DNA of 52,605 nt from Acidimicrobiaceae bacterium (GCA_947456095.1 CANGPX010000002.1:1-52605), one strand, 5' to 3'; positions 28,443 to 38,267 are shown, counted from the first letter of the stretch. The notes: generated from the sequence alone by a model not told the origin. A program made the numbers and translations.

Positions 28443-29576
28443 CTACGTGTTCAGACTACGCCCCAATGTAGAACTGAGATGGTCGTAGGAGAAGGATCCC
28501 TCAGCTCTTCGTCGACTCGCGGCACCCATTTCGGCCAAATTGGGGTGCTCAAGAAGGTCTTTCAGCGCTTGAGCAACAGCGGCAACTGACTTTGGTGCCT
28601 CAACAATGTGACCGGTGACGCCATGTTCAACTGCGTCGGCCGATCCCCCGCTTCTTCCTGCAAGTTGCGGCACACCGCAGGCTGCCGCTTCTAAAAAGAC
28701 AATGCCAAAGCCCTCTTGTTCAAGTCCCGCCCAACGATTGCGACACACCATGGCGAACACGTCAGCTGAACCAACAATGCCTGGCAAATCCTCATCGGCA
28801 ACAAAATCTAAAAACTCGACGCGAGCCGGGCCACCCTTTGCCAACCGCTCGAGACGTTTGCGATCTCGCCCACGACCCCCAATGGCGACGACAATCTCGT
28901 GACCCTCGCGGTGGAGTTGATGGGCCGCTTGAATGAGGACGTCCATGCCCTTTCTCGGAACGAGACGAGAAATACTGACGACGAGTTGGCTCGTGTCGCT
29001 TACGCCAAGGGAGCGGCGAACCTCTCGGCGGTCTGTTTCACTGAGCGGTTGGAAGCGAGTCGTGTCGACCCCTGGTGGAACGTTGACGACGCGTTGGAAG
29101 TCATGGCCCATTGCTCGCACGCCTTCACGAGCGGGATAGGTGCCAGCGGCAATGGCGATGGTTGCGCCCTTCAGCACCTTGGCCAAACTCCGTCGCAGCA
29201 AGAACAACCGACCCGGAATCGTGACTTCTGCACCATGGAGCACCACCCCATACGGAACTGACAACTTTGGGCCAACGAGTCCAAGTGGCCAGGCAGGATC
29301 TAACAACACGAGATCTGCACCAGTTTGGGAAATCGCCGCTTCAATCGCCTTTCTTGCCCGAGCAGTTGGCAAGAACAAGGTGCGCGACGAAACCCGCATG
29401 ACCTCAAACCCTTGCGCTCGCCACCCGGCATCAAAGGCTTCCGCACCCGGGTCTGAAGCAGCCGTCAGCACGGCAAAACTCTGTGGGTCGAGGCGACGCC
29501 ACAGTTCAGCGAGGTAGGACTGAATGCCACCCACCTTGGGAGGAAAATCATTGGTGACGAGAAGATGTCGGGTCAT
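28443..29576 (-). CDS. GT4 glycosyltransferase, PimB-like
   Basis: 'LLVTNDFPPKVGGIQSYLAELWRRL', 'YGVVLHGAEVTIPGR', 'VPPGVDTTRFQPL', 'VSISRLVPRKGMDVLIQA', 'EQEGFGIVFLEAAACGVP'. Confidence 0.9.
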   Translation of the reverse strand: MTRHLLVTNDFPPKVGGIQSYLAELWRRLDPQSFAVLTAASDPGAEAFDAGWRAQGFEVMRVSSRTLFLPTARARKAIEAAISQTGADLVLLDPAWPLGLVGPKLSVPYGVVLHGAEVTIPGRLFLLRRSLAKVLKGATIAIAAGTYPAREGVRAMGHDFQRVVNVPPGVDTTRFQPLSETDRREVRRSLGVSDTSQLVVSISRLVPRKGMDVLIQAAHQLHREGHEIVVAIGGRGRDRKRLERLAKGGPARVEFLDFVADEDLPGIVGSADVFAMVCRNRWAGLEQEGFGIVFLEAAACGVPQLAGRSGGSADAVEHGVTGHIVEAPKSVAAVAQALKDLLEHPNLAEMGAASRRRAEGSFSYDHLSSTLGRSLNT

Positions 29577-29594
29577 TGCCCGACCAACCGCTGC

Positions 29595-29831
29595 CTAGGC
29601 GCCGCGTGCTTCGAATCTGATGCCTGGAACAAGACCTGCCTGCTGCAGCAATCTGAGCCCTCGAGCTTCTGCTGCGTCAATGATGACGGCATCGTCAGGT
29701 TCTCGATTGAGCAAGAACGAGACCACACAGTCTTGACACGCGTCGGTATGGATGAATGCACATCCGTGGCAGTCAATGCACATTGGTGTTGCTTCGCCAA
29801 GGTTTCCCTCATGGTCACTGGTGATTTGCAT
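29595..29831 (-). CDS. Small cysteine-rich conserved protein
   Basis: 78 aa with 'CIDCHGCAFIHTDACQDCVVSFLLNREPDDAVIIDAAEARGLRLLQQAGLVPG'; in-line with neighbouring same-strand genes. Confidence 0.7.
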   Translation of the reverse strand: MQITSDHEGNLGEATPMCIDCHGCAFIHTDACQDCVVSFLLNREPDDAVIIDAAEARGLRLLQQAGLVPGIRFEARGA

Positions 29832-29864
29832 GAGTGAAGCCTGCGAGGTGGCTGTGACATGTCG

Positions 29865-30383
29865 CTACTCGTCGAGTTCCAAGCGCGGCACTGATTGGTC
29901 ATTGCCCGCGAGTCCATGGCGACAATGGTCGCGCACTTGTGAAACCCCAAAGGCGACGCCTTCGCTCACGACTTCATCACCTGACGCTGAAATGAGCGAG
30001 AAGAACGGTGCTCCGGGCACTCGAAGGGCTCGTGCTGGTTGAGCACCAATGAGGACTTCTTCGACTCCTTGTGCTCGAGCAAGTCGTCGCTGCACTGCTT
30101 TGTCATCTTCTCCAACCACCAAGATGAGACGCTCTTGGTCGACAAGACCAGCCAACTTCGGGTCTTGGGCTGCGTCAATGAACTCAGCGCAACCCGTGCA
30201 GTTGTCTTTGACAAAGACCATGAGCGTTGGCGTCGAGCCGCTCAGTGAACGACTCGACCAAACCTCACCAGACAACGTGGTGGCAGTAAAGGCCGGCACG
30301 CTTCGATACAGTCGCTCAACTCCAGCGGTCTGGACCAAAAACTGCGGGTTCAGCCGCGGTGGTCGCCGGCGGGCAAACCTCAA
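29865..30383 (-). CDS. Thioredoxin-fold/TlpA-like protein
   Basis: 'VPAFTATTLSGEVWSSRSLSGSTPTLMVFVKDNCTGCAEFIDAAQDP' with CTGC, and 'LRVPGAPFFSLISASGDEVV'. Confidence 0.75.
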   Translation of the reverse strand: MRFARRRPPRLNPQFLVQTAGVERLYRSVPAFTATTLSGEVWSSRSLSGSTPTLMVFVKDNCTGCAEFIDAAQDPKLAGLVDQERLILVVGEDDKAVQRRLARAQGVEEVLIGAQPARALRVPGAPFFSLISASGDEVVSEGVAFGVSQVRDHCRHGLAGNDQSVPRLELDE

Positions 30384-30625
30384 TCGGTGGACTCGCTTGG
30401 CACGTCATCGCTGCTTGCCACCTCGTCAACCACTTCAACGCTGCGCCCGTGTCCACACCAGCGACAGGCCACTTCGTCGACGCGGTGGGCAACAATGGCT
30501 GGGTCTTCAATCGTCAATTCTCCGCCGACCGAGTAGTGATGGTAGGCCTTCTCCGTTGTTGTGACCGTGACGTCAAAACGGGTCAAGTTTCCACAAGCAG
30601 CACAGCGATAGCGAGGTGTAGGCAC
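30380..30625 (-). CDS. Small zinc-ribbon protein
   Basis: 'MPTPRYRCAACGNLTRFDVTVTTTEKAYHHYSVGGELTIEDPAI...CRWCGHG' two CxxC motifs; 4-bp overlap with the downstream thioredoxin-like gene. Confidence 0.75.
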   Translation of the reverse strand: MPTPRYRCAACGNLTRFDVTVTTTEKAYHHYSVGGELTIEDPAIVAHRVDEVACRWCGHGRSVEVVDEVASSDDVPSESTD

Positions 30626-30634
30626 AGGGGAAAT

Positions 30635-31390
30635 CTACCTGCTTGACCGAGGGTCAATGCCGTAGTCCCGCAGGAGGGCAAAGCGCTCACGCTCAAACTG
30701 TGCGGCTGAGATTTCCCCATCTTCGAACTGGCCAAGCAGGACTTCAAGTTCGGCTCGAGCAAGCGGAGGCAGCGCCGCAGCTGCACGATCGAGCTCTGGA
30801 GTGCCGTGATGTTCTTCATCAACGGCATACTCAGATGAAGGCAGTTGCGCCCGGCGGCTCGACGTCAACTCCGCAACTGACTCGGCTAATTCCCGTTGAG
30901 CCAAGGCAGACCCGCCACTGCGCAAATGGAGTTCCGCCGTGACCACGTGAGCAAATGCCTTTGGTCGACGCACGCTCGGGAAGATTGCCATATCGCCCTC
31001 TTCAAGCTCAACGGTGACCGCGCCTCGCCCGAGCAAGCGGTCGAGAATGCTTTGGCGAAATCCCACATCAATGACTCGGTCGAGGCGCAGCTGACTTTGT
31101 TCTTGAGAAAATCCACCGCGCTGGACGACAATGCGAGCGCTCGTGAGCGTGACGGTGTGACGTGACCATCGAAACAGCGCAAGACCGGCTCGAAGAACTG
31201 GCAAGATCACGAGAGCTCCAGCAATCCACAGCGTCCAGACCGGCAACGGTTGAAGGGCAATGCCAACTGCGCTCACCGCTGCAACAACGACCACAGCAGA
31301 TGCGACCGGAGCAAAGGTCACCGACCAGTGTTGGCGAACTTCAACGACGACGACCTCGCCGTCGTGCAGGGCGCTGCGCTTGAGGGGCAC
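30635..31390 (-). CDS. Bacterial PH-domain membrane protein with SHOCT-like C-terminus
   Basis: Two TM segments then 'TVTLTSARIVVQRGGFSQEQSQLRLDRVIDVGFRQSILDRLLGRGAVTVE', C-terminal 'LLGQFEDGEISAAQFERERFALLRDYGIDP'. Confidence 0.75.
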   Translation of the reverse strand: MPLKRSALHDGEVVVVEVRQHWSVTFAPVASAVVVVAAVSAVGIALQPLPVWTLWIAGALVILPVLRAGLALFRWSRHTVTLTSARIVVQRGGFSQEQSQLRLDRVIDVGFRQSILDRLLGRGAVTVELEEGDMAIFPSVRRPKAFAHVVTAELHLRSGGSALAQRELAESVAELTSSRRAQLPSSEYAVDEEHHGTPELDRAAAALPPLARAELEVLLGQFEDGEISAAQFERERFALLRDYGIDPRSSR

Positions 31391-31466
31391 GCTTCAATGG
31401 TACAAGGTGACCTCGTTCCAGAGATTCCCCAGTTCGCCGAGGCCTTCGGACTACATTTCGTTGGCG

Positions 31467-33848
31467 ATGAGAACGCTTTTTCGCCGTGGTGTCTTACTTG
31501 CTTCGCTCCTGGTCTTGACGCTGATTGCTTTGCCAATTGCTCCTGCTTCGGTCGCTTCTGCCGCACAACAGCGAAACGGGCCAGCGCCGTGTAGTTCTGG
31601 CAATCCTCCGTCGCCGTACAAGGGCTACTGCGGAACCTACGGGGGTAAGAACACGTGGTACGGCTCTTATGGACTTGGTTTTCCCGGAGCTCTTGGTTGG
31701 GTGCTGTGTGCCAACAATCCTTCAAACGCCGGTTCCTACCCGTCGCCAACCTACGCCTACACCTCAACAACGGCCCCCTCAGGAATGCAAACTTCGAGCA
31801 ATGTGGCCCTTGGTTTCGCCCTCTCTGAATCTGCTGCTCGCGGATGGGTGACAGGAGGGAACCCCGGCCAGTTCAGTGCCAATGAACTTGGCGCAGCCAT
31901 GCGGATCTTGTCGAGCGAAAAGTGGTGGGCAACTCCAGCGGTCACCATGGAGCCCGGTCTCACTCGCGCCTACGACGCTTTGAAAGCGCTGCTGTCTGCG
32001 GCAACGGATTCAACAGCCAACCCAACGGTTGCGTTGTTGGTATCTGGTGGCGACACAACCTTCGCAACGTCAACACAGCTGACGGGTCGCCTCACCTTTC
32101 CGGGATCTGGTCGGCCACTGGCTGGAACCAAGCTCACCTGGACGGTGAGCGGCGCGACCTTCACTTCAGCGAGTGGCGCGACCTCGATGACCACCACGAC
32201 AGATGCAACTGGACGCTCAAGCGTCACTGTGGTCAACAGTGGCGGGGCAGCACACCCCATCACCATTTCTGCCGTGGCCACGGTTGGTCAACGCAACATC
32301 TCCTACCTTCGCCCAACGATCTACGTGCCGTCAGCCCAAATTGTCGGAGCAGGTCCAGGCACGACGAGAGTCGCTCACTCAATGACCGTCAACAGTGGGG
32401 TCCCTACGGGAACGATTGCGCTGGAAAAACAAGGTGATGCTGGTCCATACCTCGACCTCGCCGGAGCCGAGTTCGATGTGCTTGATGCTTCCGGCCAACT
32501 CGTCGATACCTTGACCACGTCTTCACTGGGCCTTGCCGGCCCAACAGAAGATCTCCCCATTGGCACCTACACCGTGCACGAGACAACCCCGCCATGGGGT
32601 TATCTCGCAGCACCCGATCAGACCGTCACCGTTACTGCGGGCGAAGTGACCACCGTGCAACTAACGGGAGCCCTCATTGAACAGTCGCGTCGCGCAAGTC
32701 TTGGGATTGTCAAACTCGATGCAACAACAAAGCGGGAACTCCCCGGCGCCACGTTTCATCTTCAGCGAGACCCCCTCCACACCGGCGTGTTCAGTGAAGA
32801 CCTTGGAACCTGCACCACGGTGCTCGACGGAACCTGTCCGCTTCTCAGTGGGTCTTCGCTGTTAGCTGGCGACTACCAAGTGACCGAAACCGCAGCTCCA
32901 CCGGGCTATCACTTGCCTGCCAACCCGGTTGCAACCATCACCTTGATTCCCGGCGAAGTTCGCACCATCACCTTCGCTGATGAGGCAATCGTCACTTCTC
33001 TCCCCGTTGAAAAGCGCAACGCATCTCAACCTGGCATTGGGGTACCCGGGGCGGTCTATGACCTGTTTGCTGTTGATCCGGGTCCCCTTGGTGGACCGCT
33101 TGGGCCACCACCAAGTGATGCAACCGCACTTGCCGGTGCCACTTGGTATGCACGAGCGACGACGTCTCCTTTGGGCACCTTGGTCTTCACCGTTCCTGTT
33201 GGGTCGACATGGTGTGTGGTTGAACACTCGACCCCCGTTGGCTTTCTGCTCGACCCTGCGGTTCGCTGCACTTCTGGGCCACTCATGAAGGCCAACGCGC
33301 CAATCGTGATTGATGAGCGAGAACACCTCGTGACCTTCTCGGTGCAAAAGTACAACTCCGAAACTCCAGGGACCGGTGTGCCGGGTGCGACCTATGACCT
33401 GTTTGTTTTGGGCCAAGTTCCAGCTGGATATGGTCCTCCACCCACACCGGGTTCAGTAGTTGTTCCCTCTGGCTACCACTACTTCGGCGCAGGCATGACT
33501 GATACACAAGGCGTATTGCAATTCCTCTTGCCGTCGGGGCAGATGTGGTGCGTGAGAGAACGAATTGCTCCGCCGAATTACTTGCTCGACCCTGCACTGC
33601 ACTGCACGAGCCAACCACTGGTCATTGACCCGGGTCCAACGGCAATCACCCTTGCAGTCCCAGAAATCCATGCACCAACACCGAAACCTCCGGTGCCACC
33701 CGGACTGCCAGAAACTGGCTTCAACAGCGGCCTCTTGCTCGCCGTGAGTGCAGGACTCCTCTTCACTGGTCTCCTCGCGCTTCGCCTCAGTCGCCGACTC
33801 GAGCAGCGTGGTCTGCGTATGCTTCGAACGAACAACGACGAGGAGTAA
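31467..33848 (+). CDS. LPXTG cell-wall protein with SpaA/CnaB-like domains
   Basis: Signal peptide at M31467; four CnaB-like units ('GAEFDVLD...VHETTPPWGYL', 'GATFHLQRD...VTETAAPPGYHL', 'GAVYDLF...VVEHSTPVGFLL', 'GATYDLF...VRERIAPPNYLL'); C-terminal 'LPETG' + TM + positive tail. Confidence 0.88.
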   Translation: MRTLFRRGVLLASLLVLTLIALPIAPASVASAAQQRNGPAPCSSGNPPSPYKGYCGTYGGKNTWYGSYGLGFPGALGWVLCANNPSNAGSYPSPTYAYTSTTAPSGMQTSSNVALGFALSESAARGWVTGGNPGQFSANELGAAMRILSSEKWWATPAVTMEPGLTRAYDALKALLSAATDSTANPTVALLVSGGDTTFATSTQLTGRLTFPGSGRPLAGTKLTWTVSGATFTSASGATSMTTTTDATGRSSVTVVNSGGAAHPITISAVATVGQRNISYLRPTIYVPSAQIVGAGPGTTRVAHSMTVNSGVPTGTIALEKQGDAGPYLDLAGAEFDVLDASGQLVDTLTTSSLGLAGPTEDLPIGTYTVHETTPPWGYLAAPDQTVTVTAGEVTTVQLTGALIEQSRRASLGIVKLDATTKRELPGATFHLQRDPLHTGVFSEDLGTCTTVLDGTCPLLSGSSLLAGDYQVTETAAPPGYHLPANPVATITLIPGEVRTITFADEAIVTSLPVEKRNASQPGIGVPGAVYDLFAVDPGPLGGPLGPPPSDATALAGATWYARATTSPLGTLVFTVPVGSTWCVVEHSTPVGFLLDPAVRCTSGPLMKANAPIVIDEREHLVTFSVQKYNSETPGTGVPGATYDLFVLGQVPAGYGPPPTPGSVVVPSGYHYFGAGMTDTQGVLQFLLPSGQMWCVRERIAPPNYLLDPALHCTSQPLVIDPGPTAITLAVPEIHAPTPKPPVPPGLPETGFNSGLLLAVSAGLLFTGLLALRLSRRLEQRGLRMLRTNNDEE

Positions 33849-33851
33849 CCC

Positions 33852-34154
33852 ATGACCATTTCCCTCACCACCCCAGATCAGGTAAAGCAACGGCTCGCTG
33901 CGGGAGAACGCGTGGTCCTGCTTGATGTGCGCGAGTTGAGCGAAGTCGAAGAATGGTCCTACCCAGTTGCCATCCACATTCCACTCGGCGAACTCGAGGC
34001 GCGCGTCGGTGAACTGCCACAAGGCGTCGAGATCATCTGTGCCTGCCACGCTGGCGGGCGCTCAATGAAAGCCGCGGCGCTGCTTGACTCGCTTGGCTAC
34101 GAAGTTGTCAACCTAGAAGGTGGACGTCTCTCATGGGCCGAGGGTGACGCCTGA
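33852..34154 (+). CDS. Rhodanese-like domain protein
   Basis: 'RVVLLDVRELSEVEEWSYPVAIHIPLGELEARVGELPQGVEIICACHAGGRSMKAAALL'. Stop overlaps next ATG (TGATG). Confidence 0.92.
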   Translation: MTISLTTPDQVKQRLAAGERVVLLDVRELSEVEEWSYPVAIHIPLGELEARVGELPQGVEIICACHAGGRSMKAAALLDSLGYEVVNLEGGRLSWAEGDA

Positions 34155-34966
34155 TGGCAACAGACGACTTCCTTGTTGTAGAAACGCCACTTCCCCACGT
34201 TCGCCTCGTGACCCTCAATCGTCCAGCGCGCATGAATGCCATGGCCTTTGACGTCATGGTGCCGCTTCGCCAACAACTCGAAGCATTGTCTGATGACAAT
34301 GACTGCCGGGTCGTGATTCTCACGGGTGCTGGCCATGGGTTTTGCTCGGGAGCCGACTTAGAAGACCCTGGCATGGTTCCAAACATCGATGGCCTTGGCC
34401 TTCCGACCATTGCGCTTCGTTCCATGGGGCTTCTCGAGAAAGTGATCTCGACCATTCGCTCTATGCACCAGCCCGTCATTGGCGCCATCAATGGTGCCGC
34501 AATTGGTGGTGGGTTTTGCTTGGCATTAGCCACCGATGTTCGCATTGTGGCCAAATCTGCCTACTTCAGAGCGGCCGGGATCAACAATGGCCTCACTGCC
34601 TCAGAACTCGGTCTTTCCTACTTGCTCCCTCGCACCATTGGTCAGGGCCGTGCGGCCGAGATCATGTTGACTGGCCGCGACGTTTCAGCAGACGAGGCGC
34701 TCAGTATTGGCATTGCTTCACGGGTTGAAGACAACGACCAGTTGCTTAGCAGCGCGCTCGAGATGGCAGAACGCATTGCCGGATTTAGCCAAGTGGGCAT
34801 CGAGATGACGAAACGCTCTCTGTGGCACAGCCTCGATGCTTCGAGCTTGGAGCAGCACATGGAGCACGAAGGACTCGGACAACTCTTCATTCGTTTGACC
34901 ACCAAGAACTTCGAAGAGGCCATCCGAGCAAGGCGAGACAAGCGTCCGCCAAAATTTGTGGACTGA
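34154..34966 (+). CDS. Enoyl-CoA hydratase/isomerase family protein
   Basis: 'VRLVTLNRPARMNAMAFDVMVPL', 'VVILTGAGHGFCSGADL', 'QPVIGAINGAAIGGGFCLALATDVRI'. Confidence 0.93.
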   Translation: MATDDFLVVETPLPHVRLVTLNRPARMNAMAFDVMVPLRQQLEALSDDNDCRVVILTGAGHGFCSGADLEDPGMVPNIDGLGLPTIALRSMGLLEKVISTIRSMHQPVIGAINGAAIGGGFCLALATDVRIVAKSAYFRAAGINNGLTASELGLSYLLPRTIGQGRAAEIMLTGRDVSADEALSIGIASRVEDNDQLLSSALEMAERIAGFSQVGIEMTKRSLWHSLDASSLEQHMEHEGLGQLFIRLTTKNFEEAIRARRDKRPPKFVD

Positions 34967-34982
34967 CTTCGCCAGATCTTGG

Positions 34983-35426
34983 CTAGACGTTTTGCAACGA
35001 GTGGGCCGAGGAATCGAAATAGTGGATCAACTCAGCACGCTCAGTTGGCCCGGCTGTTGACAAGCCAACGCCGTGGAGCATTGCCGCAATCCACGCATCT
35101 CGAGCAACAACATCTATGACGTAGGGCGAATGCCGCATCCGCAGTCGCGGGTGCCCACGCAGAGCCTGGTAGTCGGCGGGGCCGCCAAAGTACTGCACAA
35201 GAAACAGGGCCAAATGCGCCTTGGCTTCGGTCAGATCCTCCGGATACATCACTCGAAGCACTGGTGCCAACTCGACTTGGCTGTAGAAATCTTCCACGAG
35301 TTTGGTAAAGAACTCCACTCCACCAACACGGTCAAACAGTGATGCTTGGCTTGAGTTGGTGAGTGCAGGCGAGGTCACGCAGAAGGCTCCAAGTTTGGTC
35401 ACAACGACGAGCCCCAAGCCTAACAA
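34983..35426 (-). CDS. Truncated haemoglobin
   Basis: 'SLFDRVGGVEFFTKLVEDFYSQVELAPVLRVMYPEDLTEAKAHLALFLVQYFGGPADYQALRGHPRLRMRHSPYVIDVVARDAWIAAM'; probable start at an internal GTG (VTSPALTNSS). Confidence 0.92.
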   Translation of the reverse strand: MLGLGLVVVTKLGAFCVTSPALTNSSQASLFDRVGGVEFFTKLVEDFYSQVELAPVLRVMYPEDLTEAKAHLALFLVQYFGGPADYQALRGHPRLRMRHSPYVIDVVARDAWIAAMLHGVGLSTAGPTERAELIHYFDSSAHSLQNV

Positions 35427-35497
35427 CCACCAGCACGCCTTTGCCCGTTTGCATCAGCGAGGCGACCTAGCATCGCCCTAGCGAACAAAGGCACCTC

Positions 35498-36901
35498 ATG
35501 GACGAATTGTGGAAGTTGTCAGCAACTGATCTTGCCGCAGGTATTCGGGAAAAGACCTTCAGCCCAAGTGAGGTCTTGAGCGCCCACCTCGAGCGAACCG
35601 AAGCCGTCAACGGTCAACTGAACGCCATTGTTCGCTTTATTGATGATGCACGAGTTGTTGCACGTCACGCTGATGCAACGGTGCTTCGTGAGACCGAACT
35701 CCCACCGTTGTTTGGCGTCCCCTTTACCGTCAAAGAGAATCTCGATGTTGCTCGGTATCCAACAACCGATGGCGTACCGAGCGGCGAAGCAGCAATTGCC
35801 ACAATGGATGACCCAGCGGTTGAACGGCTGCGACAGGCAGGAGCGATTTGCTTTGCTCGGACGAATTTGCCCGACTTTGGCCTCCGGCTCCACACGGATT
35901 CATCGCTGTATGGGCGAACCCGCAATCCCTTTGACGAGCACGCAACCCCTGGTGGGTCTTCTGGTGGAGAAGGTTCAGCCATTGCTGCAGGGATGAGCCC
36001 ACTTGGACTTGGCAACGACATTGGAGGCTCGGTTCGAAATCCCGCATACTGCTGCGGGATTGCCTCGCTCAAGCCAACGCCAAACACCATTGCCCACGCT
36101 TCTTCAACGGCGTCGAATTCGCCAAGCTTGTCGGGACAGCTCATGTCAACAACTGGGCCAATGGCTCGAACTGTTGCAGATGTTTGGCTTGCCTACAAGG
36201 TCTTGGCGGGAACGCACCCTCGTGATCCGTTTTGCCCGCCCTTTGTGCCAAACACCGATGGCTTTCAGCCCTGTCGAGTCGCACTGGTGCCAGAACCTCC
36301 CGGTGGATCAACGGCCAAGGAAGTCGCAAGCTGTGTTCGAAGCGCCGGAGAGGCCCTCCAAGGCCTCGGCTACGAGGTTGAGGAGATTTCTCCTCCGTCG
36401 ATTGTGGAGGCAAGAACGATCTGGTCGAAACTGCTCATGGCTGATATTGCTGAAGGGCTCGAAGCCTTTCGCCAAGTTGGCTCCGATGAATCCATCTGGA
36501 TCTTGGAAGAGGCGCTGCTCGAATACGGAGTGCCCGATCGCTCCGAGTTGTTTCAGCTCCATCAGCAGCGGCACCTCTTGGCAGTTGAATGGTCAGCGTT
36601 CTTCCAAGACCACCCAATCCTTCTTGGACCGGTGTGGACAGAGAAACCGTTCTCTTTTGACTTTGATGTCCGCAGCCGGCAGAGCCAACACGAGGTCAAT
36701 GTGTTGTCGAGGTTCGTCACGCCAATGAACGTGCTTGGACTCCCAGCGGTGTCAGTGCCAACAGGGCTCAATCAAGGTTTGCCACTCGGCGTGCAGGTGG
36801 TGGCCAATAGGTATTTTGATGAGCGGGCACTTTCAGCCGCGCTCGACCTCGAGCGATGCTTCAAGCCCATCACACCAGTGAGCCCATTTGGCCAGTTCTG
36901 A
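35498..36901 (+). CDS. Amidase-signature-family protein
   Basis: 'LPPLFGVPFTVKENLDV', 'TPGGSSGGEGSAIAAGMSPLGLGNDIGGSVRNPAYCCGIASLKPT'. Confidence 0.95.
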   Translation: MDELWKLSATDLAAGIREKTFSPSEVLSAHLERTEAVNGQLNAIVRFIDDARVVARHADATVLRETELPPLFGVPFTVKENLDVARYPTTDGVPSGEAAIATMDDPAVERLRQAGAICFARTNLPDFGLRLHTDSSLYGRTRNPFDEHATPGGSSGGEGSAIAAGMSPLGLGNDIGGSVRNPAYCCGIASLKPTPNTIAHASSTASNSPSLSGQLMSTTGPMARTVADVWLAYKVLAGTHPRDPFCPPFVPNTDGFQPCRVALVPEPPGGSTAKEVASCVRSAGEALQGLGYEVEEISPPSIVEARTIWSKLLMADIAEGLEAFRQVGSDESIWILEEALLEYGVPDRSELFQLHQQRHLLAVEWSAFFQDHPILLGPVWTEKPFSFDFDVRSRQSQHEVNVLSRFVTPMNVLGLPAVSVPTGLNQGLPLGVQVVANRYFDERALSAALDLERCFKPITPVSPFGQF

Positions 36902-36902
36902 A

Positions 36903-38174
36903 CTATTCGCCGGTGACCACTCCACCGCTGACGCGAGTGGTTGAACTCACGAGTCCTGGGTAGCCAGCAACGAGTCCCGTTGTGGTTGGACGACCAACGT
37001 CTTGACCGTTCATTGCCCGAGCGGCAGCAACGGTGATTTGTCCAATGACGCCGAGGTCATCAAGCACCGGGCGATTCGGCGTCTTGCAGCCGTCAGTTGC
37101 CAAGTTGGCCAAGTTGTCAGGGACGCTGACGTTCAAGGCTTTGGCAATGGCCAAGATGCCACCGCTGCCTGCGCCAATGACACAGATGTCGGAGAACACA
37201 TTGTGACCAGCGGCAGTCAGCACCGTCATGGTCGACCTTGCGGTGAGACCACTAAAAGCAGTCTGGAGTGACGAGGTCGGCACCGTGATGTCCTGGTCTC
37301 CAGAGATGACATATCCAGGCTGTGTTGGGATCGTGTTGTAAGGAGCAATGGTTTGGCTCCAGTTGAGCTTCGACATTCCAGCCATGCCAATCCAACCCTT
37401 GAGAAAGGTTCCCTTGGCATTGAGCGACGCTGCATACGAGGCAAAGCGCTCAGAGGCTGATCCGCCAGCACTGTGGCCAAGTGCAACCACTCTCGTTGCA
37501 TCAACATGACCCTTGAGCACAGGGACTTTGCTTGCCGCGATTTGCGCCTGAAGAGTGGCAAGATCGTTGACGTCAGCATTTGGGTCAGTCGTTGGCGGCG
37601 TGAGCGAGACCGTAGGGTCGAGCTGTGCCGTCAAGTTGCGACCCAAGTGATCGGGTGCGCACACAACAAAACCCCAGCTAGCCAAGTGTGCGGTGATTGC
37701 AGCCGACTGGTCTCGGAAACCTCCGTAGCCATGGCTGAATTCCACCAGTGGGAACTTGCCTGGAGCAAATGGTGCTTTGGCGATCCCACTCGTTGGGTAG
37801 GTGGCGATGTCTTTGGCTGCAGGGTTGTTCTTGACAATGAAGGCAATCGGCGCTGGAAGCCACGAGGACATGTTGTAGATCGATGACGAACCAACGGCGA
37901 GTGTCGGGTACCAGCAGTCCACCTTGGTCGTATACCCAGCAGGGGTCAACGTCGTTGGCTTCACTGCGAGATCAAAAGTCGTAATACCAACGTGATACGG
38001 ACCTGGACCTTGATAGGACTTGTTGTTGGCCGCAGTCACCTTCACGAAGGTGGTGCCCTTAACCGACACGGTGGCTGGCGCCTTAATGGGCTTGGCTGCT
38101 CCAGCGGTTGCTGGAATCACGGCAACCCCGAGCAGACTCAGTGCGGCAATCGAACTTCTGAACACATGTTTCAT
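36903..38174 (-). CDS. Secreted alpha/beta hydrolase
   Basis: Signal peptide; 'KFPLVEFSHGYGGFRDQSAAITAHLASWGFVVCAPDHLGRN', nucleophile elbow 'VVALGHSAGGSAS'. Confidence 0.82.
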   Translation of the reverse strand: MKHVFRSSIAALSLLGVAVIPATAGAAKPIKAPATVSVKGTTFVKVTAANNKSYQGPGPYHVGITTFDLAVKPTTLTPAGYTTKVDCWYPTLAVGSSSIYNMSSWLPAPIAFIVKNNPAAKDIATYPTSGIAKAPFAPGKFPLVEFSHGYGGFRDQSAAITAHLASWGFVVCAPDHLGRNLTAQLDPTVSLTPPTTDPNADVNDLATLQAQIAASKVPVLKGHVDATRVVALGHSAGGSASERFASYAASLNAKGTFLKGWIGMAGMSKLNWSQTIAPYNTIPTQPGYVISGDQDITVPTSSLQTAFSGLTARSTMTVLTAAGHNVFSDICVIGAGSGGILAIAKALNVSVPDNLANLATDGCKTPNRPVLDDLGVIGQITVAAARAMNGQDVGRPTTTGLVAGYPGLVSSTTRVSGGVVTGE

Positions 38175-38267
38175 GGAGCCCCCCTATGAGCATTGCTTGC
38201 GCAGTGTACTTCGTTTGGTCAGTTGCGCACTGTCCACCTGTCAATCTTGTAACCTAGAGCGAATTAC

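Noticed and set aside
31260-31466. N-terminal extension of the LPXTG ORF from 31260
   Set aside because: The extension overlaps the divergent PH-domain gene and lacks signal character; a clear signal peptide starts at ATG 31467.
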